This document shows positions 24,646 to 34,491 of a stretch of DNA of 64,000 nt, in pieces. This DNA is from Polytrichum commune (taxonomy: Eukaryota; Streptophyta; Polytrichopsida; Polytrichales; Polytrichaceae). Each line of letters begins with the position of its first letter. The first letter of the stretch is position 1. The notes below the pieces were generated by a model. It saw nothing but the letters and a program-made list of their open reading frames with translations. It ran no database searches and was not told where the DNA came from. The position numbers were made by a program, and so were the translations under genes. Location of the stretch: positions 19,503,666 through 19,567,665 of the forward strand of contig OX485807.1 of the NCBI GenBank assembly GCA_950295325.1. The letters are read 5' to 3'.

Positions 24646-25624
24646 TTACAGCTCCATAGCTGTGACACCCTCCTGAAGCTCCTCGACTGTGGGCACAGGT
24701 CCGTTCTCAGTCGTTTGAGAATTAGGTGGTGCGCTGAAGACAATGGGGAACTTGGTGACCCGGGGTTTGTCCGAAAGGATATTTCGCTGAACTCGGTCGA
24801 TGAGGAGTTTTGTAGGCGGCTCCTCACGCAGTTGCTCATCCACGTACTCATTCCTCACGTAGTAACCAACCCTTATGAACTCTTGTCCCATGTAGGAGCA
24901 TGTCAACAACAACACGGTGACTCCCAGGATGTCCTCCTCCGCAATGTGAGCTGCCTCAGGCGGATCGGCCTGTAAGAAATTCATATTTGCAAATCAGGTC
25001 ATGTCATATCTGCACATGAGCAGGGGATTTATGGAGTTTGTTAACAATGAGACCGCCTGCACTGATGAGGAGCTTCAAACTATTGAGATTGTTTGCCTGA
25101 CCACACTCATTGAATCATCACCACCAACAGATTGAATAAATTCCACTCAATTGAGAGTCTCTCCCCTGGAACTCGGACCTCTCAGGAGAGAACACGCAGT
25201 TTGACGGGCACGAGTTTGATGAACAATTGAGAAGAATAGGACGTGCCTGAAAAATGAACCTGTAGTTGCCAACATTGACAGGACCTACCATCACACTTTC
25301 CAGCACTTGGTCGTACTTCTCATCCTCAGCGCAACCTACATATATAAGCTTCCATTCCAAATCTGCAGTGACAGATTAACCATGAGAAACGACAATGGGA
25401 GATGTAATGCATTCTAATTACGTTTCCACTCACTTGCAATTGTGCAACTTAGAAATCGGAAACTAGCCACCTAGGACGAGCATTAGGGATGTGTGGATGA
25501 GAAGAAACAACTGACCGTCCTTCAGCGGGACGAGGCATTCGTAGGAGATATCAAATTGCAAAGGATTGAGGAACATCGACGGGTTGTCGAGCACCATTAC
25601 ATTCATCACATTAATTGCACTCAT
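24646..25624 (-). CDS. ASF1: Histone chaperone ASF1
   Basis: Three exons on the - strand, 25516-25624, 25247-25362 and 24646-24969, give 549 nt and 182 aa. ASF1 binds H3-H4 dimers and hands them to CAF-1 or HIRA in chromatin assembly (family knowledge). The conserved core is almost complete: LDNPSMFLNPLQFDISYEC, LEWKLIYVG, VGPVNVGNYRF, ADPPEAAHIAEEDILGVTV, LLLTCSYMGQEF, RVGYYVRNEY, RNILSDKPRVTKFPI. A short divergent tail with several acidic residues follows. Intron 1 is GT-AG. Intron 2 has to be GC-AG: exon 2 must end ...TTTCAG and is followed by GCACGT, and the acceptor TTACAG|GCCGAT restores the frame exactly. The next GT would add 4 nt and break the frame. The gene faces away from the duplicated U1 unit, which abuts its 3' end. 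Confidence 0.95.
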
Positions 25625-26095
25625 GGTCTCCTATGTGTATAATGTGTGTCGAGCTAATGAATAATCCTAAGCTCTGAACTCCACACCGCAGCAAGTCCTT
25701 GCGGAGAGGGGTCGGAGCAGTTCGTATCTCCTCGCGTGAGACATACGCTTCCGAAGAGTGAGTCTAACTTAACATGTCCCCCGCTGATGGATATTTAACT
25801 ACGTCGTCCTCCAATTGCGCAATCGAAAGGCAGAGTTAATAGCATAATGAGTCAAAGAAGTGCCATAGAATTAGTCAGGGCCGACGCATTGGTGTTTGCG
25901 AGGCTTCTGCAACACGCTGTTGCCTGCAAGCGAAGGTCATGGCCAGCAGTAGGACCAGGCAAAAGCGCAGCTCGATCGGGTGATGCATTGCGAAATCCGG
26001 TAGCTATAACAAAACCTTGCTCCGTGTTTCCTTTGATGTCCCTAATGTCACTTCTGCTTGCGAAATCACTCAATTGCTTCTGACTGGTTTGAAAA
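25625..26095. promoter_or_regulatory. ASF1 upstream region
   Basis: This gap between the ASF1 start codon and the H2B relic presumably holds the ASF1 promoter. The frame at 25847-26083 (+) and its opposite frame are open but show no domain. I could not assign a TATA box or an E2F site. Confidence 0.3.
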
Positions 26096-26293
26096 ATGCA
26101 CTATTCTCTGGATATCTTCGAGGAGCTTGCGCAGGAGGCCGGCAGACTTGCGCGTTAGAACAAGGAGGTCGAGATTGATCACTCCTCGCTAGATCCAAAC
26201 TGCAGTTCCCTTCATTTGATTATGCCCGTGGAGTTGGCCAAGTTTGTTATCTCCGAAGGCGCCAAGGCTGTCACCAAATTGACAAGCGCTTGA
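26096..26293 (+). pseudogene. Histone H2B C-terminal fragment
   Basis: Translation gives DIFEELAQEAGRLAR, then an in-frame stop (TAG) where H2B has the Tyr of ...LARYNKK. The middle matches H2B only in a shifted frame (IQTAV). The end then reads MPVELAKFVISEGAKAVTK and LTSA followed by TGA, matching the H2B C-terminus (LPGELAKHAVSEG...). The N-terminal half is absent. A stop, frame changes and truncation mark a dead fragment. It lies between ASF1 and U1 copy 3. Confidence 0.85.
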
Positions 26294-26727
26294 GTGTTCC
26301 TTCGTTTGCTTTGCACGAAACCCTGGTGTTTCAACATCACCACCGATATTCAGAAACCACGTCTACTTTGAGATGCACTGCTGAAAGTGTGATCGTTTTC
26401 CTGGAACTTAGAGAAGACAAATTCTACGTGATAGATGACGAATTTTGACAAGTAGCACCAGACAAAAGTAAATGCTCGGAATCAGCTGTATCCAATCACC
26501 AGCATTTCCTGTGGAAGGAATACCATCCTTGTTGAAGCAAAGGTACATGTGTGCAAGGGGAAAAAAAATATACATAATCCGCCAATCCGAAAAATGAGCA
26601 AGTTATCAGCGTATGCGTTTCAATGGAGGACTAGCGACGTGAGAGGCAGTGTGGTGATATCGTGAATTACCAAGTGAAACCTTTCACCAATTACGGAATC
26701 AACTTTTGTGCAGATTAGAGTTGTTTG

Positions 26728-26887
26728 GGAGGAGGCCGCGCGAACGCGAGCCCCCGCTGCCACAAATTATGACGTGTATGCCTCCCGTGGGAAGATACTA
26801 GAGTCATCTGGCCTAAAGTGCAATGGGGCAAGCTCCTCCAGGCCATCCACTTTATGGATCATGGATACACCCCGCCCAGGTAAGTGA
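26728..26887 (-). ncRNA. U1: U1 spliceosomal snRNA, copy 3
   Basis: It begins CTCACTTACCTGGGCGGGGT and keeps the SL1 context (CCATGATCCAT), the SL2 loop ATTGCACTTT, the SL3 hairpin TCTTCC-CACG-GGAGG, the Sm context ATAATTTGTGG and the 3' hairpin with CGCG-TTCG-CGCG. One base change (GCCTCC) weakens the last stem. The 3' flank CAAACAACTCTAATC resembles the plant 3' box. About 100 bp of upstream flank match copy 1 (GTACAAGATCATGAGCTGCA), but no distal block is found upstream. Some downstream flank (CAGCTGATTCCGAGCA, near 26475) matches copy 4. Confidence 0.9.
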
Positions 26888-28259
26888 GTTCGAGATTGCA
26901 GCTCATGATCTTGTACAAGCCCTAATCGCTCTGGCTCGTGGATAGCTATGGGATAATCTCAAAGGCGAGTACTGCAATGATCCAGAGAGAGAAGGAGAGG
27001 CCTCGTTCAATTCCTTACTGCGATGTATAAATGTCATTGTCCATAAACAGTGGGCATGCTGCAACACCATTGTTCACTTGCAACATTCAAAATGGGTAAG
27101 TGGAGGACTGCCACAGTAGTTTTGATGACATCGACAAACTCTACTTCGCTTCTCCAAAATGGCTAACACATGAAAGTGTGCCCCACAAACTACTGTATCG
27201 AAGGCACTTTCCTCATCCCTCACCTAGCAGCTAGGGTTCATGACATTATTGACGATGGCCATAGTCAAGTACTTGTCCAAGTTTTGAAAACACTACAAAT
27301 GAACAGTAGTTTTTCAAAAGCTCGGGTTCTTAGGTTCAAGTCTACACTCTAGACTGACTGGTCAATTGACATCCTCAAATACCAAAGAACCTACCATGAT
27401 GGAACCTTTGGCTATTGCTCATAAGAACACCCAAAATCATTCGCAATGAAACAAAACATGGCGGACTCAATGAGGGGTCAATATTGTAGACTCGTAACCT
27501 CATCAATGATATCGAAGTGAGCTTGAGGTCTTATCACTTTAGCATGCTCCAATAAAGCGCATAAATATCATGTAGACGTACGTGATGTCAAACGAGCAAC
27601 ATCTGATATCGAAGTGAGCTTGAGGTCTTATCACTTTAGCATGCTCCAATAAAGCGCATAAATATCATGTAGACGTACGTGATGTCAAACGAGCAACATC
27701 TGACATCTACACACAAGCAAAAACATAGTCATCTCCAATCAAATGACAAACTACAACATCGTTGAAACAAAGTATAAACAGGAGACCACATAGTGGGAAG
27801 CTATGGGAGATGTTCTTCAATGTCACAACACTTGATGAACAAGCCCCTCTATGGCAACATGATTATATTATGGTAGAAACATAATGCATTCAATTTACTC
27901 TCATGAAAGAAGGCGGTGCTTCGATCATGATGTGAGAAAGTAGCTACATGTTCAATATCCTCATTGAACACACAGAGGTAGGTCGAAAGCCATCCATATA
28001 TATATATATCCACCACTAGAGTTACAGAGTGTGATCATGTGTATCTTATTTGATGTCTGCAGCAACTAGCTAGCTCCACATTCCACATGAGGCTCTGAAG
28101 CAGACCATTGTCCATTTCAGAATTACATATAGAATCAAAGACTAACTTGAAGATGAAGCAACACCACATATAAATCACGATGGTGGCAATATCAGAGTCA
28201 TCTCTCTCGAGCAGACAATTAATCCCCACACATATACATCATGACTTGCATCCTCTAGT
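26888..28259. other. Spacer with a 97-bp tandem duplication
   Basis: The first roughly 180 bp are homologous to the upstream flank of U1 copy 1. The rest has no supportable gene; see 27508-27701 for the perfect duplication. A short (AT)n run lies near 27997-28010. Confidence 0.45.
27508..27701. repeat. Perfect 97-bp tandem duplication
   Basis: Two adjacent units (27508-27604 and 27605-27701), each starting GATATCGAAGTGAGCTTGAG, show no difference on reading. In such an AT-rich, decayed region this implies a very recent event or an assembly artefact. No function is evident. Confidence 0.9.
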
Positions 28260-28493
28260 TCAAAGTTCATCATACTGCTCACTGCAACATCCTTCATTAT
28301 TACTCTGCAATTCCACATATTGGGCTGTGGTTTCCACATATGTCACAAGGGAACTGTAAACATGTATGCGGCACGTCGCCATCTTCCATCCCTGTTCACT
28401 TGAGGAGATTGCGTGAGTCGAGCGCTGTAATTCTTTAGCCCTCTTGGATCGATTGAATGACCACAGCTTGTCCTCCCAGTTTCCACACGTTAC
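28260..28493 (-). CDS. Candidate terminal exon, unknown protein
   Basis: On the - strand a textbook acceptor (branch-point word TACTAAC, a pyrimidine-rich stretch, TTTCTGCAG) precedes a 78-codon open frame that ends in TGA. It begins VTCGNWEDKLWSFNRSKRA and contains WKMATCRIHVYSSLVTYVE. The amino-acid mix looks protein-like, but I do not recognise the family. No convincing upstream exon was found at 28500-28900, so it may be the stranded last exon of a broken gene, or chance. Confidence 0.3.
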   Translation of the reverse strand, partial: VTCGNWEDKLWSFNRSKRAKELQRSTHAISSSEQGWKMATCRIHVYSSLVTYVETTAQYVELQSNNEGCCSEQYDEL

Positions 28494-30059
28494 CTGCAGA
28501 AATTGAAGAACCGATAATACGTTAGTACTAGTTTCCAGATCTTAAGAGCTTAAATTTCATATTTGACTGAAGCAAGCAAGTGATGTCATGCGACAGAGAA
28601 CTATACGGATGCACATGCTTTGATAACATAAAGGAGAACAGCTCGATCGAAAGACCGAAATTGTTGAAAGCATCAGTAGCATGAATGCCAAGAATTGATT
28701 GCTGTGTGTTTACAGACAATCGCTTTTTGCACGGACAACATGACCTACCGCACGGGGAGTTCTTGAATGTGACGGTAAGTAGGAGTTCTAAGTACCTCTA
28801 CTTATACCTCTGCTTTCAAATGGGAGTTTTACGGTGTAAATATGAACTTATGAAAATATATTTATGTTCTCTCTCTTTTTAAATAGAGGTGCTACCATCA
28901 TCATTGGAAAGATGACTACATATATTCTCACAAAAACAAGTGCCTCAAATTGATTCTATCTTATCTTCCTACGGACCTTCTTATAATGTTTTCCTCCTCT
29001 CTCTGGAGCCCACCCTTCCTATCTCATGAGTTCTTTATGTCAACCTCATGTAGCCTTGCTTTCATGTGCATTGTGTGCTCTTTCAAATTTTGGTTTTGGT
29101 TATGTGGTTCAAAAAAGAAGAAGATGCATGCAAAAAGCGATGAATATAACCAAAGAAGAATAGAGGCATATACCTAGGTACATTAATTATCACATGAACC
29201 AATATTGTTTTTGACATCTTGGTTATCCAATGCATATTCTTTTAATTTAGTTTCAACATGATCATATGTTTGCATGAGCCCTTGACCCAATAGGTCCCTA
29301 AACCTAAATTCTTTTAACCCCATCCCTAGCTCCCATGCCTCACAGTGCCCCTTCCACTCATTTGGTTGCCCGTTATTTAAATTCTAAATATTTATGAGAC
29401 TCCCCAAACTAATATGAACCCAAATGGAACAAAGCCCACATTTTTGGATCACAATCACAACTATGACATGAAAATGCGGGCTTGTTTGGTCATGGTAGGG
29501 TTGACACATGGAGGATAGCTCATGGCTACACGCGCCTTCTTGTGTTGTGATCTCTTATTAGGACTTTGGATGTTCTTTCCACGCAAAACATTGTATTCGA
29601 GGTAATCGAATCTTACAAGTTGCACGCAACGTCTTGTATACTCTCTTTGTCCTCATAGGTAGTAGAAGTGTCGGTATACAGTTAGAACCAATATAAATAT
29701 ATTTCACATTGTAATAGATGGCCATTACTTTTGCCAAAAAAACAAGAATCAAATCAATTTAGCTAGGTGCTTGGGTGAAACCATACGAACCATAGCCAAA
29801 TCTTGTTGCAATGAAAATATAATATGTGGGCCTTGTTCCATTTGGGGACATGGTGTGGGAGGCCCATAACCATCTACAATTCTTATAACAACAATCAATG
29901 AGAGCAAGCATAATATTATTCAGCCATGTCGGTCAGCTCCATGACCCTGGAATATATCAATTAAATTATGTGCCCCCCTTGAACAAAGTAAGAATATCTA
30001 TTTATTATTCATACATTCAAGTTGACACATGGAAATTCAGGTAGAGTTATACTCCCGGT
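28494..30059. other. Intergenic stretch
   Basis: Only one short + strand segment (28716-28774), flanked by TTTACAG and GTAAGT and open in one frame (NRFLHGQHDLPHGEFLNVT), looks exon-like; I cannot link it to a gene. The remainder shows nothing supportable. Confidence 0.4.
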
Positions 30060-30470
30060 CACGGGGCAGTCACTTCATTGTCAAGTTGAACACCACGTGC
30101 AAACAAAGTTTGCTACCCCTGTATTACATGCCATAGATCATTTTAAATTTTATGATATTTTTTCTACATATAATGAACCATTGATAGTATTTTTTGTATA
30201 TTTTTTTGAATTTTTTAGTCATCCTCATTTTTGTAGTAATTGTTTTAGTTCAATTATGCGTCATTCTATTTAGAAACGGTATGCTTTATCAAAAAAAACA
30301 AATCATCAAATTTGGTTATCATTTTTTACTATGTAATAGATACCGTGTATATCTACTCATGAAAAAAAATTGATAGAAATTTGACCCATTTTGGTGATGC
30401 TTTATGTAAAAAGTAGATTTTTTTTGTTCGCACGTGGTGTTCAACTTGACAATGGAGTGACCTCCCTGTG
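30060..30470. mobile_element. hAT-type MITE
   Basis: The element is 411 bp. The 8-bp direct repeat CTCCCGGT flanks it exactly (30052-30059 and 30471-30478), as expected for hAT elements. The terminal inverted repeats are about 50 bp: the left begins CACGGGGCAGTCACTTCATT and the complement of the right begins CACAGGGAGGTCACTCCATT. Both continue into GTCAAGTTGAACACCACGTG. The interior is AT-rich and non-coding. Confidence 0.88.
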
Positions 30471-31037
30471 CTCCCGGTATTATTCACAAGAACCATTATT
30501 CATCTTGGTATTATTTACTAAAAATGTTATTTGTAGCAGCACACTCACATGAATTCGTACATGCATCAATTTCTTCCTACTTTCTAAGTTTGTTCCCATG
30601 AGGGTAAGATAATGGAGGCCCATGTCAAATGCTAAATATAAAATAGAACACAACCATGCAGTTGAATACTGTTATGATTGACAACCAAATATGGAAGCTT
30701 AGAAAAAGTCTAGAAAACTTTGGGTAGGAATAACCAATTTGTGGTAACTAATAATTGCATGTCTTTGATTTCCCTTGGTTATTTCATCGCCTCTTGCATA
30801 CCTCTATATAGAATGCAAAGAACTAAGGTACACAGAGTAATAGACTACCTGTATACTATATTAGAAAACATAACATAGACTGATGAATAGAAACCTAAAA
30901 GATATGGTTGATAGCAGTCCAACTCCATATCATACAAGATTGAAGGTCAATGACTATATTGTTGCTAATTTGTAGCCAGCGGAATATAGCTCACTTTGCA
31001 GAATTCACAGCAAATTGTAGTCCTACACTATGATTAA

Positions 31038-31538
31038 GGCCCATTTTACACCTAGAGGCCGGGCCAATTCGTTGTGTAAGAGGCTTGAAATCCTCACTTG
31101 TGATTGGCCAAAAGGTTGAAATCAGCCCCAACTCCTTTACACCTAGAGACCGGGCCAATTTGGTGGTATGAATTTTTTAATTAAAAAATGCATGGTGTGA
31201 CACGGCCCGAGCTCATTGAATTGGGTGCACTCAAAATGAAAGGCCAATGTCAAATTTCAATTAAATAAACTTCTTTTTGATGAAATATGATTTTTTTAGC
31301 GAACCATATCCATTGGATTATGTGAGAATATGAACGGCTCTATGCTAGATTATGCTAGATCCATTGGATTATGCTAGATTTATTGAATCGGCCTAGCTTC
31401 TTGGCCCTAAGGCCTTTACATATGGGAAAATTGGCCCCCATTATAATCTTATTATAATGTGTAGTTGAGATCGGCCTCCAACCCAAAAGGGGCTGAAATT
31501 TCGTGTAATTGGCCCGGTCTCTAGGTGTAAAGCAGCCC
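31038..31538. mobile_element. PIF/Harbinger-type MITE, copy C
   Basis: The 501-bp element is flanked by TAA on both sides (31035-31037 and 31539-31541). The left end reads GGCCCATTTTACACCTAGAG and the complement of the right end reads GGGCTGCTTTACACCTAGAG, both followed by a CCGGGCCAATT word. An internal tandem repeat (ATTGGATTATGCTAGAT) lies near 31340-31380. It is non-coding. Confidence 0.75.
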
Positions 31539-31864
31539 TAAGTCTTACCTAATCTGAATCCAATACCTTGCTTTTATTAACTTCAATGATACTATTTCCA
31601 CAAAAGAATGCTTGCACAACTTAGAGCACATGTGCAGTAAATTGGAGAGAGGGAATTATCCTATACAACCATACCTCACATCCATCCAATATAAAAACTT
31701 GACCCCTACAAGTTTGTGGCCGATTCATCTCAATGAACTTGAACTAGACAAATGCACAATCTTTAAAGCTTATTCCGATGTCATATCAATAATAAACAAA
31801 TTATGATCCTCCAGGTTGCATACTATTTCATGGCTTTTATGTTGAATGAATGAGTATGCGATAA

Positions 31865-31892
<28 letters not shown>
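31865..31892. repeat. (CT)n microsatellite
   Basis: A 28-bp pure CT run at the left margin of the U1 copy 4 unit. Confidence 0.9.
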
Positions 31893-31896
<4 letters not shown>

Positions 31897-32070
31897 CCCA
31901 GAAAGTCAGCGCCTACCAACAATCTAACAGACAAATCCTCAGGCATTCTTCTAGACAGGGCGAGAAGGAATTGTTCCTGTTCCTGTTCTTGTCTGCACAA
32001 GATTACATTGTCGTTGCTGCCAACAAACGTTGTTTGCTCATACACATTGCTAGATACTTGCGTTCGTGCA

Positions 32071-32235
32071 GTGAACACTATAAGAGCCAAGGCAGGAGAC
32101 ATGCTTGGTATGTCTTTGAATCAACCCAAAGATTGCAGCAAAGCAAAGTTATATTAATCCATGGGCGATGATTTTCGGACCCAACCGGCATCCCACGTGC
32201 CGGATTCACAACCCTACAGTCTGACGTGGAAATAC
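32071..32235 (+). promoter_or_regulatory. Conserved distal block upstream of U1 copy 4
   Basis: This is the third copy of the block, about 330 bp upstream of U1 copy 4 and in the same relative orientation as in copies 1 and 2. The core is ATCCCACGTG (32190-32199), with one base different from the other copies; the 7-bp dyad is kept except for that base. It is followed 30 bp later by AAATACA. Confidence 0.4.
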
Positions 32236-32566
32236 ATTTTAACCCTATCCCGAGGAGATTGTCGTAGTGATTCCTGCTCGCCAGAAAACTTTTGCAAAGC
32301 TCTACAACATCCTTGACACAGATCAATAATGATGTGTAGGATCAAGACTTGTTTCGTAAGTAAGCATGAGGAGTCTTTGAATGTTGATTGAATGCCAAGG
32401 ATTGCGATCGAGTGAGGTTGTGATTTCGAGGCTCTTGCAGAGTTTCTTCTACACGCTTGACCTCGTACTCACTTGAGAAGTTTGAGAAAGATTTGAGAAA
32501 ACCCATAGCGTTGGGTTGGGCGGAACGAAGAATGTAGGAATATAGCCCTAGATGAAGACAAGGAAC

Positions 32567-32727
32567 TCACTTACCTGGGCGGGGTGTATCCATGATCCAT
32601 GAGGTGGATGGCCTTAGGGGAACTTGCTCCATTGCACTTTCGGGCCGGGTTACTCTAGTATCTTCCTACGGGAGGCATACACGTCATAATTTGTGGCAGC
32701 GGGGGCTCGCGTTCGCGCGGCCCCTTC
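32567..32727 (+). ncRNA. U1: U1 spliceosomal snRNA, copy 4
   Basis: This is the best-preserved copy. In order: CACTTACCTGGGCGGGGTG (5' splice-site recognition), SL1 with CCATGATCCATGAGGTGG, SL2 loop CCATTGCACTTTCGGG, SL3 TCTTCC-TACG-GGAGG, Sm context CATAATTTGTGG, and the 3' hairpin GGGGC-T-CGCG-TTCG-CGCG-GCCCC. GGAATATAGCCC sits about 25-30 bp upstream and ACCCATAGCG about 30 bp before that, a spacing like the Pol II-type USE-TATA arrangement of plant U1 genes. The 3' flank is CAAACAACCCCAA. It is the only + strand copy and lies in an inverted duplication relative to copies 1 and 2. Confidence 0.93.
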
Positions 32728-34491
32728 CCAAACAACCCCAAGCTGGAAAGAAATATGTACAAGAATTATTGGTTTCCATCCACGGTGTAACAGGTCACGC
32801 GATATTCCATGAAACTACAACATTGTTTTACATATTGCTAATCCTTCAATACACAGAAGCTACCATATCTTTCAGACTGGCGAAAATTGTATACTCGCGC
32901 ACAAATCTACATCAGTACTTCAGAAACAAGCATTATTCTCCTACCTCAGGAAATGTATATCGGACATGCCTTCATTCGATGTAGCTGATTCCGAGCAAGG
33001 TCCATCTAGGAGAATGGGGGTGCTCTCGATTTGTAGATTTCCATGAAGAAGCGCAGATTCTCACTAGGGCTTCTTCTTGGAAATATATGCAATTCATGCG
33101 ATCAGGAATCATTCTGTTGGACTATATGACATTTTCTAAACGAGGTCGATGTGTTTGAATGTATGGTGAAGGGCATAAACTCTTCCCCAAGAAAACTATG
33201 CAACCTCGGATACTTGTCGGTGTTCATTGGTATGGCAAATAGGACAAGAAATGCAAGAACTGTCATCGGTTTCATTTCTCTGCTTCATCTCTAGATTAGG
33301 ATGGAGCATGAACACAACAACGAAGGCTTGCAAATTATGTAGCCCATGACTTAATCTTATATCAATAAAGATGGGCAACATATAAATAGCATCTGGACAC
33401 ATCAACATCAGCATCACCAAAGGTTACACACTAGTTTTTCACGAGGCATGTGTGCCTACATTCAAAGAAGCACGTGCTATATTTGAAGCACTTCTCACAT
33501 GCATGAAAGTCGTCCCAAGTTCCAACATGGTTACCAAATGGTGTAGTAGTAGCTTTGGTCACATTTATAATATAAGAGTCGCATACTTCTTCAATCCCCT
33601 CATTCAAGCTTCATGAACAAAGAAAATTGTCTATAATGAGGTTTTGATTGTGTACCTAAAATCACATGTTCACAAGAACTACAAACATGATCAAAAATAT
33701 ATGGCTGACTTAACTGTGATCGAAGTTCAATTAACACCTAGCCACATAAGATAAGTACCACATAGGGTACACTTCTCTTAACATGAACATGAACGAAAGT
33801 TCTACTATGATTGTAAATTCCCGTCAACAAAAACGTCAACAGAACCTATGGGCACGCGTACATCCCTCACTTAAACCTATGCACACAAGACACGTTTCTT
33901 ACAAAAATGGAGGCAGAGAGGACAGATGGAAGTGAAAATTGAACAATTGCAAGTGAGGAAGAACAGATCTGGTGTAGTTGATATACATACAACATCATGA
34001 GTAATACAAGGAGGCGTGCCCTAAGCTTAATCTCTACAACAAGAAATGCACATTTTTGTGTCGGTGCTAATAAGTGCGGGATTCTGTCCTTCCACTCGGA
34101 CCTGCTCATCGCGTGAGAAAATTGCCACAACATCAAGGACGGCAGGAGTTCATCAAATATTTCTATGTACAAATATCGGTCCACTCTCCAACATCGAAGA
34201 ATCTCCTCGTAGTGTTGGAACTTCCTATTTGTCGAGTTTGTAGGCATTGGCCAAACAGTCACCTCGAATGCAGAGTGTTCCAGTTCAACTAAAGCCTTCC
34301 AGGGTTTAGCCTCCTTCCTCAAACCCTTGCCCAGTCTTCGGCTGCAACGGTGAAGATCGCATCAACAAACTGCAGCTATGGCAGAAGCATCAGAAAACTG
34401 ACCATCCTTAACGGTGTGGATAAGATACACCTCCATGAAGTGACGGCACTGAAGAGGGAGCAGCAGACAGAAGGAGATAAAATTTGATGAA
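32728..34491. other. Intergenic stretch, 3' side of the 266-aa gene
   Basis: The first roughly 250 bp are 3' flank of the U1 unit. The - strand frame at 33867-34322 (151 codons) ends about 170 bp downstream of the stop of the next gene and may be 3' UTR; it shows no domain. Nothing else is supportable. Confidence 0.45.

Noticed and set aside
32592-32984. 130-codon frame on +
   Set aside because: It starts inside the U1 copy 4 RNA gene. Similar frames at 22616-22798 are also U1 sequence.
33867-34322. 151-codon - strand frame
   Set aside because: There is no domain and composition is unlike the neighbouring genes; it is probably 3' UTR or spacer.
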